From Stramonita haemastoma (taxonomy: Eukaryota > Mollusca > Gastropoda > Neogastropoda > Muricidae): a stretch of DNA of 64,000 nt. The stretch lies in NCBI GenBank assembly GCA_030674155.1, contig CM060326.1:35600186-35664185 (forward strand), written 5' to 3'. The translations under genes were made by a program, and so were the position numbers. The notes below the pieces were generated by a model. It ran no database searches. It saw nothing but the letters and a program-made list of their open reading frames with translations, and had not been told where the DNA came from. Shown in pieces: positions 51,593-58,526 of the stretch (positions within the stretch are counted from its first letter, which is position 1; every line of letters begins with the position of its first letter).

Positions 51593-53367
51593 GGGTTCAA
51601 GTTCAGTCAAGGAGATTTTTCTCCTGGAGTTAACATCAGTGCTGACTCCACTCTCCCCAAAAGTTCTTGGATGAGACTTTAAATCGAGGCCCCGTGTGCG
51701 AACGCACGCAGAACATCTTGCGCACATATTAAATCCTGTTCCGCTTTTCATAAGAGTAGGCCATCGTGTGCCAGTGAGAACAGATGACATTTAGTGATTT
51801 ACACAACTGCATACATACGGGGACTGGATGAAAAAAAGCATAAGAGTGCTTATTACATTATCCTCGATATAAAAGAATAAATCAAACACACACACACACA
51901 CACATGACAAAATTGACAAAATGAAAATTGCATTCACATGGGGACTGGATCATTGGATGTAGCACATGACTGAGTGCTTTTTCCATTATCCTCAAAATAA
52001 AAGAATGAATAAATAAAACAGAGTACACACACACAGATACACACAGACACATACACAGACACACAAACACACATGAAATACGCCCTTCGTAAGATCCTTA
52101 TACTTAAGTTGTAATAAACCAGCATACGACAGAAGAAATAAGATTTATACTATCAAGTTTCATGTACTGATGAAGCGATTGCTAATTATTGGTGGTAAGG
52201 ACTGAGGAGAGATTAAACATCATTCATAATCATATAGGATCATAATGATCTTGTTGAGTTCTGAAATTATCATTCATTAGCTTTGGATTGGTGTCTATAA
52301 TTTACAGCAAAAAATAATACCCCCACCCCACCCCCACACCCAAAAACTTGAAAAAGGTTTGTAACCTATCACTTTTCTTTTTTGTCTACACCCCACTTTG
52401 ACAATGGCAATGTATAACTAACTATTGATATTGAACACCAAACAATGAAATACTCCAATAGTGACACTGTAAGTTCGTAACATACACCCAGCAGGGCATA
52501 TCACTGTATCAGTGTATGCATCTTTTGGAAACTTTGTTTCACATGCAAACTAAACTAAAACCCAAAGGAAGCTAAAACCAGTTCAACTGTACTTATAATA
52601 TTAACAATTTCCCTACAGAATGGATGTAAACAATTTTGGATTTGCTGTACACAACAAACGAGTGACCCATATATAATATACTGTTGCTGTGCAAATCTCA
52701 GCTAGGCTAGCCTACAACTAAAAAACCTCCTTTAACTGGCTATACAGTAGTATACTGGCACACAATTACAACAGACTATACAACACATAATATCATCCCT
52801 GTACGCATAACTATTGGAATACGTAGACCTACTTTCGACTCGACCTATTTTCTTACCATCATGTTTCATGATTGTGATCTCATCATCTTCGTGGTTGTAG
52901 ATCACTACTGCAGTTGCATTGTACGTTTGCGTTGCCATCTTAATTTTTTTGGTGAAAAGGCACCCTCCTCTTTGGATCAGTGCAATCCATGGAACCTGTG
53001 GTATTTTGTTTGTGTACTCTATGCATCCTTGTGATTTGTTATTTTTATCATGAACGTGCATAACAAGGCCTGTCCTCTGTTCGACTAAACTTCCCATCCC
53101 ATATTTTCCTTCGGCAGTTTCATTCACTTGCTTGCCATCTGGCTCTCTATACGTAAAGTTCACTTCGGCCCAAAAGTAAGTCACCGGGCTTGTCACATCG
53201 CTAGATTGAGCATTATCTTCTAATCCTAAACAGGGCGAGAATGTCAACGACATTGTCAGAAGGAGCACAGCCACAGTCTCTGTCCACCATCTTGATCGTT
53301 TTCTCGTCTCGAACACAAACATATCGCAGCAATGTTTACTCTTTTCCCTCCAGAAGAAACTCGTCAT
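26855..53367 (-). CDS. Goliath/RNF150-like PA-TM-RING-H2 E3 ubiquitin ligase (six exons)
   Basis: A single-pass membrane ubiquitin ligase of the goliath family (RNF130/149/150/128 type), which acts mostly in endosomes and Golgi. Exons on the minus strand: 53367-52857, 45482-45216, 44435-44364, 41514-41432, 30407-30311, 27277-26855, about 483 residues if one apparent frameshift in exon 2 is allowed for. In order: signal peptide, protease-associated domain ([24 protein letters not shown]), transmembrane helix, a helical linker (AARKAIGKI), a complete RING-H2 (CAVC...PCKH, FHKSC, CPMC) and a Ser/Asp/Glu-rich tail. Vertebrate relatives are about 420-440 residues. I cannot choose between RNF149, RNF150 and RNF130 as closest. 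The promoter candidate and the divergent neighbour lie at 53368-53680. Confidence 0.93.
27278..30310 (-). other. RING ligase intron 5
   Basis: 3.0 kb. Holds a full-length SINE-B (28839-29678) with target-site duplication, a short TA tract at 30129-30150, and a SINE-like word cluster at 28260-28380 that I could not assign. No exon seen. Confidence 0.85.
28839..29678 (-). mobile_element. SINE family B, full length, with 8-bp target-site duplication
   Basis: Flanked by GTGATCAT at 28831-28838 and again at 29679-29686. On the minus strand it starts with a tRNA-like head (GCCATGGCGCTGTGGTTAGC as A-box region, GGTTCGAATCC as B box). The body then contains GTGGTCCCAGTCTCCC (as read on plus), GTTGGTCAGGTAATTTGAGC and CTACTTGACAGGGCTGTACT. 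It ends in two copies of an 18-bp unit (ACAGGAGCGTCACGGAAG). About 840 bp is long for a SINE. It contains a frame of 92 codons (29313-29035) that recurs in the copy at 56402. Confidence 0.85.
30311..30407 (-). CDS. RING ligase exon 5: second half of the RING-H2 domain
   Basis: 97 bases; the first base completes the Lys of [23 protein letters not shown] then [12 protein letters not shown] supplies H-x2-H-x2-C and C-P-M-C of the C3H2C3 zinc site. The Pro of CPMC and the Trp of DPWL are the usual E2-contact residues. Donor CAG/GTATGG. The family normally has a short extension like ILRA-G right after the RING. Confidence 0.97.
30590..30665 (-). repeat. Dispersed repeat fragment (family G)
   Basis: On the minus strand GGGCTGCTCTACCCTAGAGA corresponds loosely to 13145-13195 on the plus strand, where GGGCTGTGGGGCGACATGC is followed by GGGAGAGCAGCCC. 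Weak, two copies only. Confidence 0.35.
32096..32236 (+). repeat. SINE family A fragment
   Basis: TAAACCAAGGCCCTGTGCAG, AACATCTTGTGCACAGGTTA, AGTAGGCCATTGTGTGCCGG and GCATACACATGGGGACT match the core of 50159-50510; the 3' hairpin is missing, replaced by C and CT runs. Confidence 0.75.
32911..32976. repeat. (CT)n microsatellite
   Basis: CT tract with two CCT breaks. Confidence 0.95.
34735..34800. repeat. (CT)n then (CA)n microsatellite
   Basis: CT tract with one break, passing directly into a short CA tract. Confidence 0.95.
37728..37753. repeat. Poly-C run
   Basis: About 25 consecutive C residues next to a family-C SINE fragment. Confidence 0.9.
37755..37812 (-). repeat. SINE family C fragment
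   Basis: CTCAGCTAGAGAGCTCTCGC, GTTCACCAATGATGTGATTT correspond to the reverse complement of 45100-45165. The poly-C run immediately precedes it. Confidence 0.6.
37890..37990. repeat. Dispersed repeat family H
   Basis: TTTTCAGGCAGTGTGTTGTG, AACCTGGCAGAGCCAGAA and CTGGGTATGCTC match 62038-62110 and 19330-19400. Confidence 0.6.
38150..38412 (+). pseudogene. Decayed end of a LINE reverse transcriptase
   Basis: In one frame [12 protein letters not shown] then [20 protein letters not shown], and after a frameshift [20 protein letters not shown]. This resembles the C-terminal end of endonuclease/reverse-transcriptase proteins of animal non-LTR retrotransposons (the IGH-L-R and H-W-P-GK-KRGRP-TTW patterns). 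No RT catalytic block is present, so it is a 5'-truncated and shifted relic. It is on the plus strand, opposite to the host gene. Confidence 0.75.
40897..40923. repeat. Poly-C run
   Basis: About 26 consecutive C residues, then A-rich. Further C runs occur at 41065-41072 and 41081-41092. Confidence 0.9.
41432..41514 (-). CDS. RING ligase exon 4: first half of the RING-H2 domain
   Basis: 83 bases, phase 0 in and two bases of a Lys codon out; acceptor CTTTCAG, donor GCAA/GTGAGT on the minus strand. [20 protein letters not shown] then VIRTLPCK gives the first C-x2-C and the third Cys. The intron thus cuts the zinc site between PCK and HVFH. Confidence 0.96.
42702..42895. repeat. Compound microsatellite (TC)n-(CAGA)n-(CA)n
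   Basis: A TC tract of about 68 bases, a short link CACTCCCTCTCTTTCTC, ten CAGA units (42786-42828), then CA with three phase breaks. Three different motifs follow each other with almost no spacer. Confidence 0.97.
43474..43735 (+). repeat. Dispersed repeat family D, copy 2
   Basis: TGATTAAACCGTTGACGCTG, TTTTCCCACTCATGGAATTC, GTGCTGCAGCCCTGGGGACT, AGTTGGCCTTTG and CTCTTGGCTGAGAGAGTGGG parallel 21862-22093, with about 30 extra bases in the middle. Confidence 0.85.
44364..44435 (-). CDS. RING ligase exon 3: juxtamembrane helix
   Basis: 24 codons, phase 0 on both sides; acceptor AATTTCAG, donor AAG/GTATGT on the minus strand. [20 protein letters not shown] then SGDK matches the basic AAKKAI-K-(L/I)-x-(I/T)-RTI-KGD linker of goliath proteins. 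Confidence 0.93.
44478..44622 (-). repeat. SINE family A, 3' half
   Basis: Minus-strand copy: an A/T tail, TATCGAGGATAATAGAATAA, the perfect hairpin AAGCAC-TCGT-GTGCTT, TTTTTTTCATCCACTCCCC, CATCTGCTCCCACCAGCACA. It lies about 40 bases upstream of the exon 3 acceptor. Confidence 0.8.
44785..44860. repeat. Dispersed repeat fragment (family E)
   Basis: GCCTTGGCACTTAGCTTGCA, TCAATAACTGACACAGCTTT, TGGCCTGGACCAA matches 59557-59612 closely and 20597-20655 weakly. Confidence 0.6.
44938..45165 (+). repeat. SINE family C, fullest copy
   Basis: A tRNA-like head (AGCCCAGTGGTTAAGACCG as A-box region at 44941; GGTTCAAATCT as B box at 44994) is followed by CATACCCAGCATGCATCCCT, GAAGTTGGAGTGTGGAGCAA and GCAAAATCTCACCAAGG. 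Many fragments of the 3' part occur elsewhere in the window. It ends about 50 bases before the RING exon 2 donor. Confidence 0.7.
45216..45482 (-). CDS. RING ligase exon 2: end of PA domain and transmembrane helix, with an apparent frameshift
   Basis: 267 bases; acceptor CATTTCAG, donor GCT/GTGAGT on the minus strand. The incoming frame reads [50 protein letters not shown] down to about 45330. From there the family sequence continues in another frame: [20 protein letters not shown] then [17 protein letters not shown], the membrane helix and stop-transfer. The shift sits at GGG (45327-45329, CCC on the coding strand), consistent with one extra base or two missing. With it corrected the exon leaves in phase 0, as exon 3 requires. 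Confidence 0.9.
46490..46612. repeat. (CT)n / (CCTC)n microsatellite
   Basis: CT tract changing to CCTCC units near 46556-46590. Confidence 0.95.
47694..48840. other. Cluster of a bipartite motif, CATGTCC + 2-4 nt + TCATAACTGAC
   Basis: TCATAACTGAC occurs five times: 47694-47704 (minus), 48304-48314, 48480-48490, 48648-48658 (minus) and 48828-48838. In four of them ATGTCC stands just upstream at fixed distance and in three the flank is TTTTCATGTCC. A sixth, weaker form (CATGTCATCACCGAC) is at 48268-48282. An 11-mer is not expected even once by chance in 1.2 kb. It is dispersed, in both orientations, and not in tandem. I do not know its function; a transcription-factor site cluster or decayed copies of a small element are both possible. 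Confidence 0.75.
49034..49235 (-). repeat. SINE family A copy
   Basis: Minus-strand copy: GCACTTATGTGCTTTTTTAC, ATCCAGTCCCTGTGTGTATG, TGTTCCCACTGGCACACAAT, TTCGCACACAGGGCCTCGGT, TCTCATCCGAAGGATGAG. Confidence 0.8.
49380..49490 (+). repeat. SINE family A fragment
   Basis: Core words CCCGTGTACGAACACACTGA, AAGAGTAGGCCATTGTGTGC, CAGTAGGAATGGATGAC; no hairpin. Confidence 0.6.
50159..50510 (+). mobile_element. SINE family A, full length (tRNA-derived)
   Basis: A 5' head with perfect Pol III boxes: A box TAGCCTAGTGG (50170-50180) and B box GGTTCGAGTCC (50213-50223). A central domain follows (GGAGTTAACATCAGTGCTGA, GTCCTTCAGATGAGACTTTA, GAACATCTTGCGCACATGTT, GGCCATCGTGTGCCGGTGGG), then the 3' part GGGGACCGGATGAAAAAAAG, hairpin region AAGCAC-ATTA-TTGCTT, TTATCCTCAATATGAAAGA and an AATAAAT tail. 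About 350 bp. The head is a SINE promoter, not a functional tRNA gene. It inserted beside CA and CT tracts. At least 12 related copies lie in the window. Confidence 0.9.
50571..50643. repeat. (CT)n microsatellite
   Basis: Uninterrupted CT tract of about 73 bases following CA tracts at 50515-50570. Confidence 0.97.
50950..51112 (+). repeat. SINE family A, 3' fragment
   Basis: GGAAGAGTAGGCCATTGTGT, GCTGGTGGGAACGGATGACA, GGGACTGGATGTAAAAAAAC, CGTGCTTATAAATTCAATTA; the hairpin is interrupted by a TACAT-rich insertion. Confidence 0.7.
51519..51590. repeat. (CA)n microsatellite
   Basis: Uninterrupted CA tract running straight into a SINE-A copy. Confidence 0.97.
51591..51883 (+). repeat. SINE family A, 5'-truncated
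   Basis: Starts inside the B box (GGGTTCAAGTTC), then matches 50211-50500 closely (CTCCTGGAGTTAACATCAGT, CCGTGTGCGAACGCACGCAG, AGCATAAGAGTGCTTATT) with a TAAATC tail. The A-box part is replaced by the preceding CA tract. Confidence 0.85.
51922..52018 (+). repeat. SINE family A, 3' end only
   Basis: TTGCATTCACATGGGGACTG, GGATGTAGCACATGACTGAG, TTCCATTATCCTCAAAATAA, AGAATGAATAAATAAAAC. Confidence 0.7.
52857..53367 (-). CDS. RING ligase exon 1: signal peptide and PA domain
   Basis: 511 coding bases, donor CATGATG/GTAAGA on the minus strand, leaving after one base of a codon. Two in-frame starts are possible, 53367 and 53322. The latter ([13 protein letters not shown] then [20 protein letters not shown]) gives a classical signal peptide and has a purine at -3, so I prefer it, though the longer form cannot be excluded. 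The PA domain follows: [90 protein letters not shown]-glycosylation motifs NFT, NET and NAT are visible, as expected for a luminal domain. Confidence 0.93.
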
Positions 53368-53679
53368 AGGAGTCCAAGCTCAAGACACGTGCTCTATGCC
53401 AACCCCTACACAATCCCCACTTTGGTCTAAAAACACACTTCTCAACAACTTCAACCAGTATGTGACAGTGTAATCTTTCATCCTCATTATTTTGATCTCC
53501 GAATCGTGTTTGGGTACTGACGTCACACTACAGCGCCCTCTATAAACATTCAAGCACGTGGGGTGGGCAACTAGCCTACGTCGGAACAACAAAGCTTGCT
53601 ATTTATAATGCCAGTGACAATAGCGATTAGTGCCTGTTGACGTTTATACATTTAGCCGACTGCTATTCCGTGTTCGATT
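53368..53679. promoter_or_regulatory. Candidate divergent promoter with CRE and E-boxes
   Basis: About 310 bases between the RING gene's first ATG (minus) and a plus-strand ATG at 53680. It contains a palindromic CRE, TGACGTCA (53518-53525), and canonical E-boxes CACGTG at 53386-53391 and 53555-53560. The second E-box lies 30 bases from the CRE. The block has fewer microsatellites and more CpG than its surroundings. Promoter status is inferred from position and motif content. Confidence 0.5.
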
Positions 53680-53716
53680 ATGGCAAAACAAAAAAATAAT
53701 CACCTTTCAAACAAGA
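53680..53716 (+). CDS. Candidate first exon of a small basic protein, divergent from the RING gene
   Basis: ATG in good context (TTCGATTATGG, purine at -3) reads MAKQKNNHLSNK and then meets a donor-like A/GTATAAGTG; beyond it is only GT repeat. The Lys/Asn-rich start following MAK recalls small nuclear ribosome-biogenesis proteins such as RBIS, but twelve residues cannot establish that. No downstream exon is identified with confidence. It is listed because of the strong start, the donor and the promoter-like region before it. Confidence 0.3.
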
Positions 53717-53719
53717 GTA

Positions 53720-53767
53720 TAAGTGTTTGGATGTGTGTGCGTGTGCGTGCGTGCGTGTGCGTGTGTT

Positions 53768-53805
<38 letters not shown>

Positions 53806-54199
53806 TGTTGTGTGCGTGCGTGCGTGCATCGTGCGTGCATGCGTGCGAGCGTGCGCGTGCGCGCCTATTTTTAAAACTCCAAACATGCAGTATTCCCTTT
53901 TTTTTTATAGTGTTCTAATTTTCACCCTGTTCTTCAATTTTCTGCAGGTTTTTTCCACACTATTGGTAAACTTTGTCATCAGTGCATTGTTTACAGAGAT
54001 TCAGTTAGTGGCCGTGGACCAGTTTGAAATAAGTTAATGTATTTTGAAACGTGGGTCAAACTTACAAGAAGGCCTATCTAGGTTTCTGGACAATTCTGCA
54101 GCTTGGGCTGCTGAACAATAGAAATTGCACCTGGAGTGTAAACCCTAAAATGTATCATATTTACCACTTGTAATTTATTATTCTGTGTAAAACAACAAT

Positions 54200-54246
<47 letters not shown>

Positions 54247-54408
54247 ACACACACACCACAAAAATTGATTTTGATGAGAAGAGCAAACAGCAGTGAGAGA
54301 TAACCCTCACTCTGTCGCAGGCAAGTAAACAACGCGCGCGCGTGCACGCACACAGTTTATACAAACTGATTTTGGGTAGAAGAAAGGCCATCAGCAGTGC
54401 GAGTTCAG

Positions 54409-54410
<2 letters not shown>
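53720..54410. other. No gene seen; GT/GC-rich and CA blocks
   Basis: A GTGC/GT block (53732-53865), an acceptor-like TTTTCTGCAG at 53939-53948 followed by an open but unrecognised 30-codon frame, a CA tract (54201-54256) and a CGCGCG step near 54334. Confidence 0.5.

Positions 54411-54480
<70 letters not shown>
54411..54480. repeat. (CT)n microsatellite
   Basis: Uninterrupted CT tract. A second one of similar length lies at 54562-54621, separated by a SINE-A/L-like tail (GGATAAGGGCCGGATGGGAA). Confidence 0.97.
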
Positions 54481-54481
<1 letters not shown>

Positions 54482-54558
54482 TTTATCAGGATAAGGGCCG
54501 GATGGGAAAAAAAAGTATTTTAACGAATGCTTATCTGTAACCCTTGAAAAATTTAATA

Positions 54559-54624
<66 letters not shown>

Positions 54625-55030
54625 AAATTTCCCCTTTTATCCAAATGTATGATTTATACACATGTATAATTTTTGACAGATGGTGGTGGATTGATGTTTT
54701 TTTGAGTTGTTTATTTCATTTTGTTCTCTTGTTTGCTCTTTATCTATTAACGCTTTCTTCTCTTCCATAATCAAATCTTTAATTGTGACTTCAGATTTTT
54801 GTTTTCTGAACGAGTGCATTTTTTTTATTACCTTATCATATATAGTGTCCTTATTCTTGGGTGTTGTTTGGTATTGCGTAAAGTTTTATTGTTTACTATC
54901 TTCTCAATTTGATGTATCCCTGAAAAGGGCGGGACTGGATGTAAAAAAGCACACGAGTGCTTATCTATTATCCTCGAATAAAATACTTTGCCTTGCAAAT
55001 ACTTTGCCTTGCCTTGCCTTGCCTTGCCTT
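54625..55030 (+). repeat. LINE-like 3' tail (family L), copy 2
   Basis: Matches 10070-10450: CCCCTTTTATCCAAATGTAT, TTTTTGACAGATGGTGGTGG, TAATTGTGACTTCAGATTTT, GTATCCCTGAAAAGGGCGG, the hairpin AAGCAC-ACGA-GTGCTT, TATTATCCTCGAATAAAATA and CCTTG repeats. Both copies are bordered by CT tracts. Confidence 0.75.
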
Positions 55031-55035
55031 GCCTT

Positions 55036-55118
<83 letters not shown>

Positions 55119-55119
55119 C
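55031..55119. repeat. (CT)n microsatellite
   Basis: Follows the CCTTG repeat, with one CCT break. Confidence 0.95.
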
Positions 55120-55782
55120 GTAGATTTCGAAGTCTGCAAAAAATTTGGCTCAGTGAATGGTTAATTCTTTGTGACAATCTTTGGCCTGCAATCTGACACT
55201 GGGATGTTACTTATTCATTGTTAATCAATAGTAAAATTCCCCTTACCTGTTTCACAACACAAATAAAGTCGGGTCGGGGTAGGCCTAGCCCTTGGTTGCA
55301 AACCGGGTCGGTCTTTGTCACATCACAAGTCCAGGCTTCTCTGGGTTTCCGAATGTACCTCCCGCTCAGAGAAAAAATGCATTCATATCACAGCCGATGA
55401 AGAAATATCCTGTGCTCAGCAACAAGGTATCCGTGTCCTTTTCAACAACGGCTTAGAAGTTCTGTACATGGGTGAAGAAACCCTTGCAACCTGATAAGAC
55501 TGAAGACCGGAAACCGTATTTATCAGCACTGGCTTATGCTTGGAGGGCTGGTTTTAGAAAATCCTCTGTATTGTATTTTGAAACTTGCTGACAATTAAAC
55601 CTTGAGGAAAAAAAGTTACAACCAACAGTAACTGATTTACGAAATTACGAAAGATGTCTTGTACCATGCAGTTTTAAAGGTGAAAACTTGAAACACACAC
55701 ATTTGGCGCACGTGCTGGAAACACGTCTGTGTTGGCCTATCAGTGTCGTCATGCGTTAAACGCGACTGTCGCAAACTAAAAC
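55120..55782. other. No gene established; promoter-like words near the right end
   Basis: Unique, balanced sequence. An E-box CACGTG at 55709-55714 and a CpG-rich word cluster (55745-55772) precede the ATG at 55783, giving a promoter-like look. No conserved frame seen. Confidence 0.35.
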
Positions 55783-55902
55783 ATGGCTGCATTCGTGACA
55801 CTGGGCCTAATGCTGGACATCGCCTTAAAAAGGAATTATAAACGTAGGCCCCTATCGGTCAGTTTTGTTTTTATTTTTCTGTTACGGGCACCAAACTCAT
55901 AA
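55783..55902 (+). CDS. Short unrecognised frame with strong start context
   Basis: ATG in AAAACATGGCT (A at -3, G at +4) reads MAAFVTLGLMLDIALKRNYK, then on to a stop at 55900-55902 (39 residues). A donor-like C/GTAGGC at 55844 would make it a first exon instead. No family recognised. Reported only because the start context and the upstream E-box/CpG words are unlike the surroundings. Confidence 0.2.
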   Translation: MAAFVTLGLMLDIALKRNYKRRPLSVSFVFIFLLRAPNS

Positions 55903-56103
55903 TAACTGGTAGTCGTAGTGTAAGGGCTGGCCTAATCAAGTAGGATTATGATAAGCCCTAGGGCTTTGTGGATTCCTGCTGTAATGATTGCTTGTCTTTT
56001 TTTCCTCCCTAACTTGGACATTATACCCTACAGACGACTCCAAAGTTTCTTTTTCGAATTGATTCTCATAGCAAACAGACAGACACACTAACTATCCCAC
56101 TTT

Positions 56104-56401
56104 ACTAGCCACCATGGCGCAGTGGTTAAATCACACACAATCGAGCTTCATCCATTTTACAGATGTGAGTTTGAGAGTTGCTCAAATTACCTGACCAACA
56201 CTGCAGGTGTAGGCCTATGTATCTCTCGGGCCCGGTTGACGCCGGGATAGGCTATATTATGGTAGTAAGAGTAGAGTACAGCCCTGTCAAGTAGTCTCAA
56301 AGCACATGCACTTCCATGGCAGCATCATTATATCATCGTCATGCAATGAAAAAAATGCCTTTGATTCTGTGGCCCCGGTTGCTCTGGTCTCATGGTGACG
56401 T
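56104..56401 (+). repeat. SINE family B, internally deleted copy
   Basis: Head TAGCCACCATGGCGCAGTGG, then a jump to ATCGAGCTTCATCCATTTTA; CACTGCAGGTGT, GCCCGGTTGACGCCGGGATA, CCCTGTCAAGTAGTCTCAAA and CCGGTTGCTCTGGTCTCATG follow. It is cut off where copy 56402 begins inside its own head. Confidence 0.75.
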
Positions 56402-57175
56402 CTGTTTCGGACTGGAAGGTCGTGGGTTCAATTACCATAGGAGTCATAGAGATTTTTCTGGCTCCAGAGTGAGTGTACTGTGAGCTCAATTGGGAGACTG
56501 GGACCACACAGTCGCGCTTCATCTATTTTACAGATCGAGTTTGAGAGTCGCTCAAATTACCTGACCAACACTGCAGGTGTCTGTATCTCTCGGGCCCGGT
56601 TGCGCCGGGATAGGCTATATTATAATAGAGTAGAGTACAGCCCTGTCAAGTAGTCTCAAAGCACATGCAGCATCATTAAATCATCCTCATCGATCATCAA
56701 GCAATGAAAAAATTGCCTCTGATTCTGTGGCCCCGATTACTCTGGTCTCATGGTGACCCGAGTTCGGTTTCCCCTTTACGCTTCTGTGCCTGTGTTGAGT
56801 TTGTGTCAAAGCCTTTGGGGTTGGAGGTTCAAGGGGGGCGGTGGTTGGAAGGACGTTGTGGTAGTCGCCATATCGGGTGGGCGCGTCTCACTCAGTCTGG
56901 TTCCGTACTGTCGTTAGTAGGGGACTTAGTAGGTGGTGTCCTGCGTATGTTAGCTCAGAACAGGCACCACTGAACACCACCAAAGTGTCGCAGCAGCAGT
57001 GCAGGGCCCCTCTGGCTGGTGGCCCCACAGCAGCCTAATATTGATGAGCTCCTGGTGGACTTCCGACCCAGAGGATGACATATAGCGAACGTGGGGTATG
57101 GCTGTGGCGGGGAGATTGAAACGAGCAGCATGGGAACAGCAGGGATAGGAACGCCACAGAAGATGAGGCAGCAAA
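56402..57175 (+). mobile_element. SINE family B, near-complete copy
   Basis: Begins within the tRNA-like head (TTTCGGACTGGAAGGTCGTG, GGTTCAATTACC) and runs through the same blocks as 28839-29678 in opposite orientation. It contains a frame of 89 codons (56704-56973) starting [16 protein letters not shown] and ending [13 protein letters not shown], which corresponds to the 92-codon frame of the other copy. The 3' end lies near GGGGAGATTGAAACGAGC (57101-57125) and beyond. Confidence 0.8.
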
Positions 57176-57790
57176 ACAAACAAAAAAACCAACTGATATC
57201 CCAATGGTTGATGTGGGCCTATTGAGACGGATCTTCTACTAAAACTCTTGGCATCACTCTCACACGAGTCTCTCAATTGCCCCGTGGCGTTAATTAAAAG
57301 ATTGGCATACTAGACTCTGGCAGATCTATTGATGAACTGTGTGGTTAGGTTGTGTATTGTCATAAGCTCCAGAGGCAGTTGTTTCTTCAGTTTACTGCTA
57401 CTTTTGCTCTTGCGGGGCTGTATAGTAAACGGTAAGGGAGAGTTGTAAAGTCCTTTTTTCCCCTCTCTATTCTTTGATTTGAAAATCTCTCTGGAAAGAA
57501 GCTACATGATTTATTCTTTGTGACAAGCATCATTAAGTTGAACCTAGGTTTTCCCCCAGCTCCTCAAATTGTTTCACGTCAAACCAGTCTAGTGTATAAT
57601 CATCATAATTCAGGCAAAAGTCATTCATTCTGTCCAATCCAATAAGTTTTTTGCTGAAATATGTGCCTTGGGATTTCAGAGGCTATGAGAGAATTAACGC
57701 ACCAGAATTTTTTTTCCTGCAAACTGCACAAACTTGTGTAAAGGGAACAAGAGCCATTCTTGTTTTTGTTTGTTTTGTTTCTCATTTATA
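57176..57790. other. No gene seen
   Basis: Unique-looking sequence with ordinary composition. I found no splice-consistent exon, repeat or motif to report. Confidence 0.4.
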
Positions 57791-58142
57791 TCAAAGGTTA
57801 AAAAATGGTGTGACTTTGCATATGCAACTGTTTTTACCCACCATTATGGTAGCATAACCCGACTTCAGGGATGGTGTCTAAACACGACACCTGCGTGCAC
57901 GCGGTTTTTAAAAAGTTTGTCATCCATTCTTACCAGCACGAAATGGCCTGCTTTTCCAAAGGCGGAACAGGTCTTTAACCTGTGCACAAAATGTTTTGTA
58001 TGTGTTCACACACAGGGCCTTGGTTTATAAAGACCCATCCGAAGGACTTTGGGGGGAGTGGAGTCAGTGCTCATGTTAACTCCAGGGCAAAATCTCCTAA
58101 AACAGGTAACTGCATGGCGAGTCGATCCCGGGTCATCAGATT
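57791..58142 (-). repeat. Mosaic SINE, subfamily A2
   Basis: Minus-strand copy with a SINE-A head and core (GGGAGTGGAGTCAGTGCTCA, TTCACACACAGGGCCTTGGT, GCGGAACAGGTCTTTAACCT) and a 3' part resembling family C (GTGTGACTTTGCATATGC, TTTTTACCCACCATTATGG, CCCGACTTCAGGGATGGTGT). The same junction of the two modules occurs at 19590-19960 and 12310-12720, so it is a real subfamily. Confidence 0.75.
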
Positions 58143-58154
58143 ATGTAAGAATTT

Positions 58155-58526
58155 CCATGGTCTGGGGGCGAGATATCTAAGTGGTCAGAGAGCTCACTTT
58201 CCCCCAAGTCAAGTTAAGCAGCGTCGAGCGTTTCTAGTTGGATGGGTGACCGTTTGTGCACCTTGGCTTCAGTACAGTCCCCCCAGCTGTAAGTGGATAC
58301 CTGCCCTCTTTAGGGTTAGGGAGGGTAAAGCAGCGATGGAGAGAAGATGGGTGCCGCCCTCCATATGCTGGCCCCTAGAGAAGCTGAGGTCTCTGATGCC
58401 TTGCTCCCCTACGACCACCTAGGTTATGGGAAACCTTTACCTGTGTTGTGGAACTTCATGTTGCTCCTGCCTCAAGAGGTCCACTTTCCATTAGGGAAAG
58501 CTGCTTCAGCACTGAGGACAGTGATC
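58155..58526 (+). mobile_element. SINE with a 5S rRNA-like head
   Basis: 58206-58260 reads AAGTCAAGTTAAGCAGCGTC, GAGCG, TAGTTGGATGGGTGACCG, which matches the internal promoter of animal 5S rRNA (box A AAGTTAAGCAG; intermediate element; box C TTGGATGGGTGACCG). It departs from 5S on both sides, so it is a 5S-derived (SINE3-type) element and not a 5S gene. A tRNA-like stretch (TATCTAAGTGGTCAGAGAG) stands just before it. The body runs GATACCTGCCCTCTTTAGGG, GGGTGCCGCCCTCCATATGC, up to the SINE-B head. Confidence 0.75.

Larger units (their letters stand above)
45483..52856 (-). other. RING ligase intron 1 (7.4 kb)
   Basis: No exon seen. Contains a poly-G run (45553-45568), a CT tract (46490-46610), a cluster of the bipartite motif CATGTCC...TCATAACTGAC (47694-48840), six SINE-A copies or fragments (49034-49235, 49380-49490, 50159-50510, 50950-51112, 51591-51883, 51922-52018), CT (50571-50643) and CA (51519-51590) tracts. 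45600-46400 is plain A/T-rich filler. Confidence 0.85.

Noticed and set aside
53939..54037. Second exon of the plus-strand gene starting at 53680
   Set aside because: There is an acceptor-like TTTTCTGCAG and an open frame, but the phase-1 join gives an early stop without recognisable content, so I could not support it.
58200..58270. Functional 5S rRNA gene
   Set aside because: Only the internal promoter region matches 5S; both flanks are unrelated and lead into a SINE body.
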